In this document: piece by piece, positions 40,264-52,596 of the stretch
Numbering within the stretch: the first letter of the stretch is position 1
Layout of the letters: every line of letters begins with the position of its first letter
NCBI GenBank assembly: GCA_022749755.1
Contig: CM040451.1
Location: 11,421,871 to 11,485,870 of the forward strand
Length of the DNA: 64,000 bases
Reading direction: 5' to 3'
DNA from: Azadirachta indica
Taxonomy: Eukaryota; Streptophyta; Magnoliopsida; Sapindales; Meliaceae
The notes under the pieces: model-generated
Told to the model about the DNA's origin: nothing
Database searches by the model: none
What the model saw: the letters and a program-made list of their open reading frames with translations, nothing else
Position numbers and translations under genes: made by a program

Positions 40264-41055
40264 ATGGAGAACAACCCTAGTTCATCTAGAACTGATAGAA
40301 AAACCATCGAGAGGAACAGAAGAAATCAAATGAAGGCTCTCTACTCCGAGCTCAATTCTCTTGTGCCACATCAAAGACCTGTGGTATATTATACATCGAT
40401 CCCTTTACTTTCTCTCAAATTTTGCTTACTCATACTGATTTTCTTCAGGGTATAATATATTTTCTTGCTTTTTTTTATTTTGCCTTTTTATCTGAAATGG
40501 AGTTTCAGGAAGCTACATCACTGCCTGACCAGCTAGGTGAAGCTGCCAACTACATAAAAAGGTTACAAACAAACTTGGAGAGAATGAAGGAAAGGAAAGA
40601 CAGGTTAATGGGAATTGAAAAACTTGATAGAAGGATAAATAGTGAAGCAATGACAGGGTTCAGATCACCACAAATTAAGATTCACGAAATGGATTCAGTT
40701 CTGGAGGTTGTTTTGATTACTGGGTTGGACTGTCAGTTCATGTTCAGTGAGACCATTCGCTTGCTCCACGAAGAAGGAGCCGAAATTGTTAATGCCAGCT
40801 TCAATGTTGTTGAAGATACTGTCTTCCACACAATACATTCTAAGGTAACATACATATATCTCAACATTCCTCATTTCCCCTTCTGGAAGATTGCTATTTG
40901 TGGTAAAAACGTATTAAGCATTGCTCTTCTTTTACTTCGTATAAATTTTAATTTCTTCGGGATAGGTTGGAGATTCCGCATCCTCGGGTAGTCATGGTGC
41001 AGCAAGGATATCTGAGAGACTGAAGAAGTTAGTCAATGATGCTAGTGCATTTTGA
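40264..41055 (+). CDS. BHLH162: bHLH transcription factor, bHLH162-like (181 residues)
   Basis: Nuclear DNA-binding protein of the basic helix-loop-helix family, very like Arabidopsis bHLH162 (At4g20970) in my memory. Exons 40264-40383, 40509-40844 and 40966-41055 join in phase 0 to 40+112+29 residues and TGA. The basic region is RTDRKTIERNRRNQMK, with Glu and Arg of the E-box-reading triad but no His at the first position. Helix 1 is ALYSELNSLVP and helix 2, after the first intron, is SLPDQLGEAANYIKRLQ. The C-terminal ACT-like part carries EVVLITGLDCQFMFSETIRLLHEEGAEI and ends RISERLKKLVNDASAF. The first donor could alternatively be at 40381, removing one Val. eIF3d follows on the same strand, as in Arabidopsis. 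Confidence 0.92.
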
Positions 41056-42135
41056 AGTATGTATATGATGATATATTGCTCTTTAATGTTGAAGATCAGA
41101 AAATATGTAAAGATCTCTAAATATCTTTGGATCAATGTGATCTAGAAAACCTAAATCAATTGGTCAATCCGAAAAAGTAGTCGTCCATCATAACATTTAT
41201 CGAATGAACTGATAGTTAATTAACTAAAGGTTAGAGAAGATTTGAAAATGAACTGTTCCTGTGTTTTTACTTGGCAATGAAAATTGCTTCATTTCTAATT
41301 ACATATATGTTGATGATGATCAGATGTGCATACGATATCAAGCTTCCTGATTAGATCACTACTGCGCATCCAGTTTGTTCTGCTTAAATTAATATACAAT
41401 CTTGACTTTATGTTATATCTTCCAATTATTCATATTTGTTAACTTCTACACTCTTTTTGTTTGATATAGTAGCTATGTAGCTTGATATAATAGGTACAGT
41501 GTTTGCATAATATATGATTCTATCTATCCCTTCCAAGTTTATAGAGGAGACGAAATTGCGTTACTAGAATTGCTACATTTGGATTAGAGATTGGTAAGGA
41601 GAATTTAAAAGAAACCAGTTTGGCATTAAACTTTAGGACAGATAAATGCCAATAAATAACTAAAATTTCCTGACTTTCAAATATAAAATACTTTTAGACA
41701 CTCAAATTTCTAGGTATGGAACTTCCTTTTATAAAGGCCTTCTTTATTGCTGATGACTGATTATATTTGGAATCAATAATGAATGTGCATATGGGGATGG
41801 AAAGGTATGTATTATTGAAGGAAATTAAATAATGCAAGTAAATAGTGGTAATTCCTTGTGTCCTCATTTCTTCATAACGTCATAAATATTAGGTTTTGGT
41901 CAAATTCGAACTTTGAAACTTGAGGGGACATGTTAGAACAAAACTTGAAAAAGTGACAAGGAACACGCTAATTTGAAGTACTGGGTTAATTAATATTATT
42001 GCATGAAGATGTTTAATTAATCCATAGACAGGCAACACGTATGCAGCATACACAAATTAAACAATGTACAGCGTTGTTGTTGATTGCATTAAATTCAAGG
42101 TGCCAGAGAATTCCTGTATTCTAACTTTTTCCTTG

Positions 42136-42168
<33 letters not shown>

Positions 42169-42357
42169 TATGTTTGGCTAGCTAGAAAGTCTAATAAGTC
42201 TAACAAGTCTGAATACATACACACTCATTGTGTAGTTGAAAGGAAACTTAATAGTACAGACAGGTTGGCTGATATGATTGTGTGGGCATGCTAGCCTACT
42301 TCTCTGCGTTCACATTCCAATTTTGTGATCTGATCATAAATTAAAAAAGTATATATC

Positions 42358-42390
<33 letters not shown>

Positions 42391-42970
42391 GTAACCCCAG
42401 CTGGTTTAGTTTGAACGGACAATGGCAGTTTTGAGATCATTTCAAATCAACAGCTCCAGTTTATGTATCTCTTTTGTGTCTGAAACACAATGTAACTCAC
42501 ACTGCTAGCTAGCTCCTGACATATGATGTAGTAACTCACAATGCTTGTTGAGTTCCTTCTCATGATCGATAATGACAGTACAAGAATGCTCTAGGAAATA
42601 GGTATATTAATTTTTCCTATTGTATAATAACTATTTATTAGAGTTTGTTTAGTAATGTTGTTCAAATGGTATTTTTGAACACTATCAAAGTGATATTTTT
42701 AAGAACGAAAATCTTGTTTAATAACATTTTTTAGAAATAATTTTTTTCAATAAAAAATCATGAGAGCTCTATCTTTAATAAAAAAAATTTATTAATAAAA
42801 TAATAAAACAAACCAAAATCAACTAACCAATTGTCATGTTTGTAGTTTCGTTTTTGAAGGTTTTTATGGGTTGGGTTATATTTTACAGCACTAAACATGA
42901 ATTTTGACCTAAATTTAACCGAATGGAATTAAATTTGCCCATATATATATATATATATATATGGGGCAAA
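41056..42970. other. Intergenic, microsatellites only
   Basis: Downstream flank of the bHLH gene. (AT)n tracts lie at about 42139-42165 and 42357-42378, the latter followed by (GTAT)n. Near 42640-42720 there are two similar words (GTTTAGTAATGTT and GTTTAATAACATT) that may be remains of a small transposon. No gene is seen. Confidence 0.5.
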
Positions 42971-43171
42971 AGCAGTAATTTTTTTTTTATATAAAATTTT
43001 ATATTAATTATATACCGTTGGATATAAGTACATCCAACTGTTGAAATTGTATCTGACCATATAATTAATGTATTTATAATTAATACATATGTTAGATATA
43101 ATTTCAACCGTTTAATGTGTTATATTCAATGATTTATAATTGATGTAAGATTTTATATAAAAAAAACTGCT
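42971..43171. mobile_element. MITE-like fold-back element (about 200 bases)
   Basis: The ends AGCAGTAATTTTTTTTTTAT and ATATAAAAAAAACTGCT are inverted copies. Inverted similarity continues inward almost to the centre: TAAAATTTTATATTAATTATA against its complement, and CAACTGTTGAAATTGTATCTGAC against the complement of GTTAGATATAATTTCAACCG. The whole unit is a long hairpin with no coding capacity. It is flanked on both sides by (AT)n tracts, so a TA target duplication (Stowaway-like) cannot be shown. Superfamily is undetermined. Confidence 0.7.
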
Positions 43172-43181
43172 GATCCTACTC

Positions 43182-43215
<34 letters not shown>

Positions 43216-44040
43216 GTAGTTATGACAATTTTATTTGTTTTTAGATATAATAAAGCAATTTTATTCGAAATTTGAAGTATATTTAAATTTCAAATATAAA
43301 AAGATTTCGTGTTTTAATAAATGGACTTCTTTTGCAACATTTCTCCTTGTATCAATATAAAATGACAAATTCTACTGATGGAATATGATTTGAAAGTTTC
43401 AAGAAAGTATTATTAATAAGGGAGCCTGAATCTTTTTCTACACACATTTATCGAAGATATTTCCGTAAAAAAGTATTTTTTGTCTATGAGTACTCTCTTT
43501 GATTGTTAGTGAACTTTTACTAATTTAACCGATTACATATTACAATGAATTAATTATAAGTTAATCGTAATATATATTGGGGAAAATGCGGTTGTTTATT
43601 ATTATTGAGTGCATTGACTAGTCAACCAAAATTAATTAATAATGATCGACTGATGTGAAATACTAAATGATTCTTAGATTTTCTACCTACATTTATAACT
43701 TGTGAAAATATTAAAAATCAAATATGAATAAGCATTAGGATTACACTTTCTTCTCAATATTGCCTAGTTTAAACATGTAGTACGAGCCAATACAATACAT
43801 ATCTACAGTAACCCATCACTTTGGGAAGAAAGTAAGTTTTTCATTCTAATTTTTTAACATAAATAGATGACATGTTCTTTAAATTATTTTTTGCAATAAT
43901 ACCACCATAAATAAAATATAAAATTTACTAATTTCTATTATTTCATTGGTGAAGTAAAAAGGGAGGTAATCAGTTATAGCTAGATTATTAATAAATGATA
44001 AAAAAAATAAAAGGAAAGAAGGAGCGTGTTTGCATGGTAA

Positions 44041-44733
44041 TAGAAAAAAAAGACATGGAGATTTTTAAGATTTTACTTAATGAATATATAAGTTTTAATA
44101 ATTTTAAAAATATTCATAAAATCTCAATTTATTTTAAAATTTGAGAAAATATAATATATTTATAAAAAATACATTAATAATATAAAATTATTAATGTATT
44201 ATAAACTTATATATTTTATAAATAGTAAATTTTATTTTTATCATATTTTATATATTTTAACCATACATAAATATAAATTATAGCATAATCATAAGTATTC
44301 TATTATAGTATATTTTATTTACATATTAATATTTATTTATTAATTTATTTTCTAATGCTTGTTTAATATTGAATTGTTAATATATTGTAAAAATAAATAA
44401 ATTTTATTTTTAGTTATAATGTATTAACAAATATTTTTTACAGTATTTATAAAATATATAAAGGTTTAATATGTTAACAAATATTATGTAATTAATATAT
44501 TATAAAATAATATTATGATTTTTTTTATTAATATATTTTTAATATATATATTATATTTTCTCACATTTTAATGGTTTAATAATATTTTTTCTTAAATAAT
44601 TATTTCTAATAGGGGTATAATTATTTTTTAAAATAAATTAAAATTTTTATGAATATTTTTTAAATTATTAAAATTTATATGTTTATTAAGTCAAATTTTA
44701 AAGACTACCGTATCTTTTTTCTTATGATAATAT
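44041..44733. mobile_element. Non-autonomous DNA transposon-like element with long inverted repeats
   Basis: The left arm (about 44041-44160) and the reverse complement of the right arm (about 44560-44733) align over roughly 100 bases. Shared words include TAGAAAAAA/AAGAAAAAA, ACTTAAT.AA.ATATAA, TTTTAATAATTT, AAATATTCATAAAA, AATTTATTTTAAA and GAGAAAATATAATATAT. The right arm carries an extra segment of about 55 bases. The centre is AT-rich and non-coding. Exact ends and target duplication could not be fixed. It sits about 300 bases upstream of the eIF3d start. Confidence 0.6.
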
Positions 44734-44765
44734 ATGAAAAACTACCAGCGCAACTTCATTTTCTT

Positions 44766-44923
44766 GGGCCCAACTATTTGAAAAGTCTATTTCCAAATGG
44801 AAGCCCATAAATAGTTTCTGTCGGACTTGTAAATTCAAGCCCAAAACGAACACTGCTTTCGACGTATGAAATAGATCAGACTGGACCGGGTTCAATTAAC
44901 GTCGATTTGGTTGATCCGGCCCA
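44766..44923 (+). promoter_or_regulatory. Cluster of GCCCA (site II-like) elements upstream of eIF3d
   Basis: GGGCCCA at 44766-44772, GCCCA at 44803-44807 and 44839-44843, and GGCCCA at 44918-44923. Such TCP-bound site II motifs are common in promoters of plant ribosomal protein and translation factor genes, so they suit the gene at 45043. Confidence 0.6.
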
Positions 44924-45042
44924 AGTAACATGCCTACAGCAAGTAGGGTTTTTTTCTGGACATCCACTCTGTCTGTCCTTGGTATTTATAAGTTTCTACT
45001 TCACCATTATCAAAACCTAGCTTTTCACTCTGTGTAATCACA

Positions 45043-46763
45043 ATGGGCAACGGCGAATTTGAGATCGGTGCCGTTCCGTTCAATCCCGATGGTTGGGGCC
45101 CACCGGAATCGACCGCAACCACAACCTCCACACTCCCTCTCCATGTACCGTTCGCTCCGTTCTCCCGATCCGAAAAGCTGGGTCGGATCGCGGACTGGAC
45201 ACGAAACGCTTATAACAATCCAGCAAACCGACCGAACGCCAATAAGAATCAAGCTGACACCGTTTTCGACTTCTCAGCCGACGACTCGTTCCCCTCTCTG
45301 CAAATCCCGACGACGACTCTTCCTTCCGTCTAGTAGACGGCAAACCCCCGCCGCGGCCTAAGTTCGGACCGAAGTGGCGGTTCAACCAGCACCACAGACC
45401 TCAGCTGCCGCAACGCCGCGACGAGGAGGTCGAAGCCCGAAAGCGTGAGGCTGAGAAGGAGCGGGCTCGTCGTGACCGCCACTACAACCTCAACCGCTCT
45501 AATGTCAACCAGACGCGCCGTGAAGCAGCTGTGTTTAAATCGTCGGTTGATATTCAGCCTGAATGGAACATGCTCGATCAAATTCCATTCTCAACCTTCT
45601 CGAAGCTTTCGTTCAGCGTTTCGGAGCCGGAAGATTTGTTACTGTGTGGGTCCCTTGAGTATTATGACAGGTCGTATGATCGTGTGACGCCAAAGAACGA
45701 ACGTAGGCTTGAGAGATTTAAGTATAGGAATTTCTTCAAGGTTACTACGACTGATGATCCTGTGATTCGTAGACTTGCTAACGAGGATAAAGCTACTGTT
45801 TTTGCTACTGATGCAATTTTGGCAACGCTTATGTGTGCTCCCAGGTCAGTCTATTCGTGGGATATTGTGATTCAACGAGTTGGAAATAAATTATTCTTCG
45901 ATAAAAGAGATGGGTCACAGTTAGATTTGTTATCTGTGCATGAGACCTCTCAGGAACCGTTACCTGAGGCTAAAGATGATATTAACTCAGCTTATTCATT
46001 GAGTGTCGAGGCGGCATATATTAATCAGAACTTTTCACAGCAAGTATTGGTAAGAGATGGTAATAAGCTGACATTTGATGAGCCGAATCCGTTTGCCAGT
46101 GAAGGAGAGGAGGTGGCTTCAGTGGCATATAGATATAGAAGGTGGAAGCTTGATGATGATATGTATCTTGTTGCGAGGTGTGAGGTTCAGAGTGTGGTCG
46201 ATGTTAACAATCAGAGGCAGTTTTTGACATTGAATGCTCTTAATGAGTTTGATCCGAAGTACTCGGGTGTTGATTGGAGGCAGAAGTTGGAGACTCAGAG
46301 GGGTGCAGTTTTAGCGACTGAGTTGAAGAACAATGCTAATAAGTTAGCAAAATGGACTGCACAAGCTTTGTTGGCAAGTTCTGATTTGATGAAATTGGGA
46401 TATGTTTCCAGGGTTCATCCACGTGATCATTTTAACCATGTCATATTGGCTGTGATGGGGTATAAGCCTAAGGACTTTGCCACACAGATTAACTTGAGCA
46501 CTTCAAATATGTGGGGTATTGTGAAGAGTATCGTGGATTTGTGCATGAAGTTGAATGAGGGGAAATATGTGCTTGTGAAGGATCCATCTAAACCACAAGT
46601 GAGAATCTATGAGGTTCCCCCTGATGCATTTGAGAATGATTATGTGGAGGAGCCCTTGCCAGAGGACGAGCAAGTTCAGCCACCTGCAGAGAATGCTGAG
46701 GGAGTAGAGACAAATGGAGCTGCAAATGATGTGGATGACAAAGCAGTTGAGGCTCAAGTGTAA
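45043..46763 (+). CDS. TIF3D1: Eukaryotic translation initiation factor 3 subunit D, with a one-base frameshift
   Basis: eIF3d is the mRNA-cap-contacting subunit of the cytosolic eIF3 complex. The sequence starts MGNGEFEIGAVPFNPDGWGPP at 45043 and reads in frame to about residue 85 (FDFSADDSFPS). It then meets TAG in that frame at 45334-45336. The rest of the protein continues in another frame from about 45297 (SANPDDDSSFRLVDGKPPP) without a stop to TAA at 46763. One missing base near 45291-45300, in a CCCCTCTCTG run, explains it; 85 plus 488 residues (573) is the normal plant length. The body is highly conserved: RSYDRVTPKNERRLERFK, CAPRSVYSWDIVIQRVGNK, RYRRWKLDDDMYLVARCE and HFNHVILAVMGYKPKDF. 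The tail is acidic. Either a sequencing/assembly error or a real null allele or pseudogene. As it stands, translation from the native start would give a 96-residue fragment. Confidence 0.9.
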
Positions 46764-49246
46764 TGGTAATATTCGTTCTTAAAATCTAATTCATTGTAAT
46801 TTAATGAATTATACTCTTAAATGCCCTACCATAAGCTCTTCAAAAATCTCAGTTTGCATAGGTGTCATAGTGATCTATCTATGATTAGGAAGTTCTATTT
46901 TCAAATCAATTGGACTATGATTGTGAATTTTAGTGGTTCATGATTATCAAAAGTTCTGAATTTTGGTGGTGCATGGTTTTTGTTTCGGTTCCTCCAAAAC
47001 CTGGTCAGAAGTAAACTCAAGGGTTGAAAACAAATGATAAAAGTACTTAGGTCAATTATATTTCTGTGCTTTACCTGACTCTCGCCTGAGCATCATAGGA
47101 CTTGTTGGCAAGTACTTATTAGATGTAGCAGGGAGAAGTGAATTGAAAAAGATGCATCAGAAAAGGACCCAAACGGAGCAAAGTAACAATTTGATGTCAG
47201 TCCCAAGAGGAGGAGCTGAGCTGGAAAAAATTGAGAGGGCTGTTTTGTCCAATCACTTTATTGGAAGAAGGTTATTTGTGTTTCTAAATATTCTGGAAAC
47301 AAGTAGAGGTCTTCTGTAAGACCTGTTATCTTATTTGATTAAATAATAGGGGATCCAATCTCTCTTCTTATGTGTAGCTATTGCATATTCTGGAAACTAC
47401 TTCCTTTTATTTGTCTGAATCTTCAAGTGCTTAATTTTCGGGACTGCATATATGAAATGCATTATTGTTATCAATTAGGTAGATGTGAAACTTATGCATC
47501 TATTGCTTTTCAACGAAATCACCCTGCAACATGATTTTCTCTTCATGCAAGTTATAAGAATACAACTTTCCCTGGACTCTTGATGTTGAGGCAGCAAAGA
47601 TTATTCTTCCTCGTAGCTGATTTCTGTAACTTGCACAATGGCTGCTTCTTTGTTTCTTGCAAGTATGGTGTCTCATGGTTCTAAAGAATTCATCAACTCC
47701 CTATCGCCTTCTTGTTGACCCCTTTTATTTATTTATTTATTTATTTATTTTGCATTTGAAAAACCAAAAATTAAAGGTTTATTGTTTCTGTTTTACTTGT
47801 AGACCATTGTTGTGAGTATTGACGCAATTATATTGTTCTCTGTGGGAGGTAATACCTTACTGCTTTTGGTTAATTGCAGTTGGTGGGCTCTGATTTTTTT
47901 CCCCCCTTATTCTGAAGCGATACCCACTGTTGTGGCTGCATCCTGCCAACCCTTTTTCCACCTATGTCAACAAGCATAAGAAGTTTTAGAATTTTGATAT
48001 ATTCTCGATTGTAACTTAAAGGCATGCAGGAATATGTGGGATTTGGGTCAGAACAATGCCTCACTCTTACCATTCTGTAAAGGCCCAAGGATGCATGGGT
48101 CTTTGAGTTTTAGATTTAATTTATCATTTAGTATTATGACATGACTAAATGCATGCATTTTGACTTGTAAATGGTGGAAATATGTGCTCTCTCTGAATTA
48201 TCTAGTGGCGTTCATTCTAACAGGATTACTTTTGATTGATAAATTAGTTTTTTGGTGATTACAGGTCGAAGTTGATTTTTCTGAGAACAGAGACCTGCCA
48301 CCAAATGTGTTTGCATCATGACAATAGAAGATTTGGATCGTAGCTCTTTCTTGCCTTGATGTTCTGATCTACAAACTGATATTGGAAATCAAAGCTGAAT
48401 GTTTGCAGTTGTGATACTTTATGCTGTTCCTCTGGAGAACTGTGGTTATAAATTAATAGCCCATGTTTTTATGTACGTCTGAAACCATGTCTACATTGAT
48501 CTTGAGGTTTTTTATGACTCCTTTTTTTGAAAATTTAATTATTAATCCAAATCCAGATCCAGATTCAGATTTTGTAATGCCTAGTTTTATTATTTTTTGG
48601 TATTGTGATGCTTGATAAACGAACCCTTTAGATTTGTATATCATATTGCCCTGTTTTGAGTAACTATGCGATCAAGACTTTTTGGTGGCTTTGTGCTATT
48701 GTTTAGGGTATGGTGGTAGGTCTTACAGTGTTTTTAAACAGTAACAACGCCTTCCTTGAAGCAGAAGTAGTTGGCGAAATGGCGGAGGGGTGATTTTGAT
48801 AAAATAAGTTCTGTTTCAACTAAACTAATCTCATTTGAAACCGATATAATAGAGGATGCCTACGATCTGGTTGTCTTTTGTTATTTAGTCTATCTTTCTT
48901 GATTTAGCTCATTCTTATTTTTTCTTTCCAAAAAACAAATTTTAAAAAAAAAAAAAAAAAAGTTTCTTTCTGTTTTAAGCACAAAAGAACAAGAAATACA
49001 ATTCAAAGTTAGGAAGTGTTTCAGAGTTATCTTACTAGTGAGAGCTCGGAGCAAAAGATACGTGGAGGAATGATTTCTTGCTGTAAAGTATCAGACATTA
49101 GGCTGCGTCAGACGCAAAACAAATTTCAACGTTTTCCAGATTGCACTTACATTTTCTGTTGTAGTAAAAGACAGCAATGGAATGCGATTATCTAATCACT
49201 CTCCAGGCTGACTTTTACCTCCCTAGCACACATCATCAACATCAAT

Positions 49247-49292
<46 letters not shown>

Positions 49293-52200
49293 CGTTGCCT
49301 GCCCTCCTTACATTAATAGTCAGTAAGTATGAACATCTTTTGCTGCATAATCCATGGACTTGTATTTTGCTGCCTGGCCTTTCCGCTTTTGCTTGTGGTG
49401 GATTTTTTGGTTCCCATCATATTATATGGTCTTTATATTAATTGATTTTTGCCATGTATCAACAGAACTCAATTAAATACATTAACATAACAGCTGTTAG
49501 ATTATATACATAATAATAATAATATCTTACATCTAGATCGTTGTAATTCATTTTATAATATTGCTGATTAACGACAACAAATTATTACTGAAGCCCCAAG
49601 CCAAGCCTAATTATATATGAATATAAATAATGATAATCTCGATCATCAAATACAAGAACAGCTGTGAAGATTGAATATGCGTTGTTTGTGGGATACCGTG
49701 ATGGCCGCAGATCTTAATTTGTACGTTACATACGTAATCAGTGAAGCTATGAAAAACACCCCCGAATTAATTAATCCAACCCCTTTTCAATTGCTTATAT
49801 ATACACTTGACTTTGCCTCTCTATTGGCACATGCCCTCTGAATCTCATCATGGAATTGTCTAAAGATTGCATTCTATTGATTTGTTATGTATTGTTTATA
49901 CATGGTCAAGTTAAAATTTGATATTATATAATTATCTCTTTAAGGTTTGGAATTGAAACAACTAGCCTGCCCCAGAAAGATTACTCACCACATTTTCCCA
50001 CTTCAATTCTTTAAGTTGTGGTTCGAATCTTTCCTTTGTATTGCTGAGAATTGCTTTCTCTAATATTTGAAATATACAGACACCTCTTCTTTCAAATTAT
50101 ATATGTATTTTCTAACTGAATTTCAGCCATCTTTACTCACAAATTCAATAGATTAGAAATATCCAATATCTAATGTAGCTTTTATGTAGCTTTTATGATT
50201 CTTTTTTTTTTTTTTTTTCTCTCAAGACAGTAGTTTATTATAATAATTAATTATGACATAACTTCTCGAGACCGTCAAAAGTAGCATAATTAAATTATGA
50301 AAACGATTTCCTATATATTCTCAGATATAAAATAAACATTTTGAAATTAAATATATTAATTGAAAAATTAAGTCAAAAGTCATAACCCGAATTCTTTATA
50401 CGATTAATCCGAACCCAAAACCAACACCAGTAAATACTAGTCACTTGTGTCTCAACTAGGGAAGTATAACGTCAAGCATATATCTGTTATCAAGGAACGC
50501 AATATTAAAATGATTTTTCCGATATTTATTAAAAGTTTGAATTATATGATCTTCATACAAATACGACATTACACTCGACTTTGTGAAAGATTGCGCATAT
50601 TTGCATGTATGTATAGAGTTGAATAAAAGCTACCTCATTTCCAATGTCTAATTCGATTACTTCATGCATGCATCGGTGTAAATTAATTACGGGCAGTTCA
50701 TGTAAAATTTTTATACTGAATTTAAGATAGTTTCATTCTCCTGAGTTACTACCGCTATTGAATGCAATTTCACACTTTTATTAATTACATTGGAACTTTC
50801 TACATTCAATTTTATGGATAAATTTTCTTTTTTTTTTTTTTATATCTAAATTTTTGCATTAGTAATAACGTAATAAATAAATATAATATTTACAGTTAAA
50901 AGAGACTTTTTTATATACAAATAATTTTGAATCAAAAACTTCAGTTTTTTACCTTTACACGAACAGTGAGCTTCTGATTAAGTGCGACTCTCTATTTAAA
51001 TTTGATTTTGCTTGTCAGCACGAGATAAAGATTTCTCCCTTAACTAAAAATAAAAAAATTAAAAAAAAAACTGATATGTCATAAAATATTGTTAAATTAT
51101 ATTTTACTATTAATAATTTCAAAATTATTTATTTCACACTAAAAATTGTGCTAAAAATAATTGCATCAATATCGTTGAACTTTAAATTTTTTGTTTTTTA
51201 TATAATATATAATTAATTTTAAAAAATAATAGAAAAAAGTAAATTCATACTTATTCTGAACACAGCCTAATTAATAAATCAACTATTAATTAGATAATTT
51301 TTAAATTAATAGAACTAAACATCAATTTTAAAATTGATTCAATAATAGTAGAAATCCTCCCATATTAAACACGTTTTTTTTATTTATTTTCAATTAAAAA
51401 TTAGAGACATGTTTATACTAAAATTAACAATTAATGGAAAAAGAATCGGTTTTCCAAAATTAAGGTTTAGGGTGAAAAAGAAGGAATCCAAAGACTAATT
51501 GAAGAGCACGAACAGCATAGCATATTCTATTTTCTTTTTCCCATGCCGTTTTCTGAATTAAGTTCCAACATGTCAGTAAGAGAAAATTACAACAGAGCAC
51601 ATGAATATACACTAAACAACACTACCTATTTCCTAGACTCTAATATATAGTGTCAAAAGAAAATTAAAAAAAAAAAAGGGTCAAAAAGTTAAATGAAAAA
51701 CTTCCAACGGTCAAATTTTTTGTAACGTACAAGATTTGTTTCGAATTTTTACCGTTTTTCTCTTCTTCCAATTTACCAAGTTAATGTAAATTAATGGGAA
51801 AATAATTTAATTTAGTGATTTTTTTAATGAAAGAATTAAAGAGTAAAAAGTTGGGGGCAATAATCGAAGGCCCTTGGAAACTTCTACATTGCCTTGCGGT
51901 ATGTGCATAATTTCAATGCTTTACTCTCATCACCTCTGCATGTGACCTCTGATCCACTTTTTCCCACCAATCACTTCAATCCACTTTTTTTATTTACGTT
52001 ATTTTATTTTAATGAAAATGTAAATTCCACTTGCATAACAAAGGAACTTTCTATCAATACTAAATAAAAAGAGTGTGATAATAACAAATGGGTCCTTCGT
52101 TTTTAATATTTTCTCAAAAAAGTCTCTAATATTCGTTTTTTCTCATTATACAAAAATTAACGAGTTAAGAGAAATTAAAAAAAAATTAGTTTCAACTTCT

Positions 52201-52596
52201 TCTTTCGAGTATTTTAGACTAATTAAAATAGTGAAATTATTCCTTCGCTTCCGCACCTATTTGATAAAAGAGGAAACTTTATATTCTCACTTCACAAAGT
52301 ATACAATATTAAGGAGCCGGATGTTATTACCGAAAAAGAAGTATAGTTGGCCTTTTATGAACCATAATAATATCCACATACTCTCACTCTCTTTCTCTTA
52401 CTCTTACTCTTGCATGCAGTACTTTGTCTTTGATAGCATACGGCATACCCCACCATTTTAAAATAAAATCCGATCATAAAAAACCGCAGAGAATCACGGG
52501 TTAAACCCCTATAAATCCCTTTCTCTGAACCCCATTTGCTCATCACTTTCTTTCCTTCTCTTCCATCTCCCCTGCTTTTCTTCTTCCAACAAAAAC
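46764..52596. other. 3' region of eIF3d, then intergenic DNA
   Basis: Directly after the eIF3d stop is a possible donor (GTAATA at 46766), and TTACAG at 48259-48264 is a possible acceptor, so the 3' UTR may be spliced, ending before about 48660. Beyond this the region is AT-rich with a TATC microsatellite (49248-49292), poly(A) near 48943-48961, T-runs near 50200 and 50830, and the promoter side of the AGP31-like gene at the right end. Open frame 52075-52461 is not protein-like. Confidence 0.45.
49248..49292. repeat. (TATC)n microsatellite
   Basis: Eleven uninterrupted TATC units. This is a candidate polymorphic marker; no other role is apparent. Confidence 0.97.

Noticed and set aside
47100..47322. 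Open stretch reading GRSELKKMHQKRTQTEQ and further, after eIF3d
   Set aside because: No start codon context, no homologue known to me, and it lies in the probable 3' UTR intron.
48265..48321. Frame VEVDFSENRDLPPNVFAS followed by a stop after a good acceptor
   Set aside because: Could be a last coding exon, but no upstream exon joins it; better explained as spliced 3' UTR of eIF3d.
50018..50035. GTGGTTCGAATC resembling a tRNA B box
   Set aside because: No matching A box or cloverleaf upstream.
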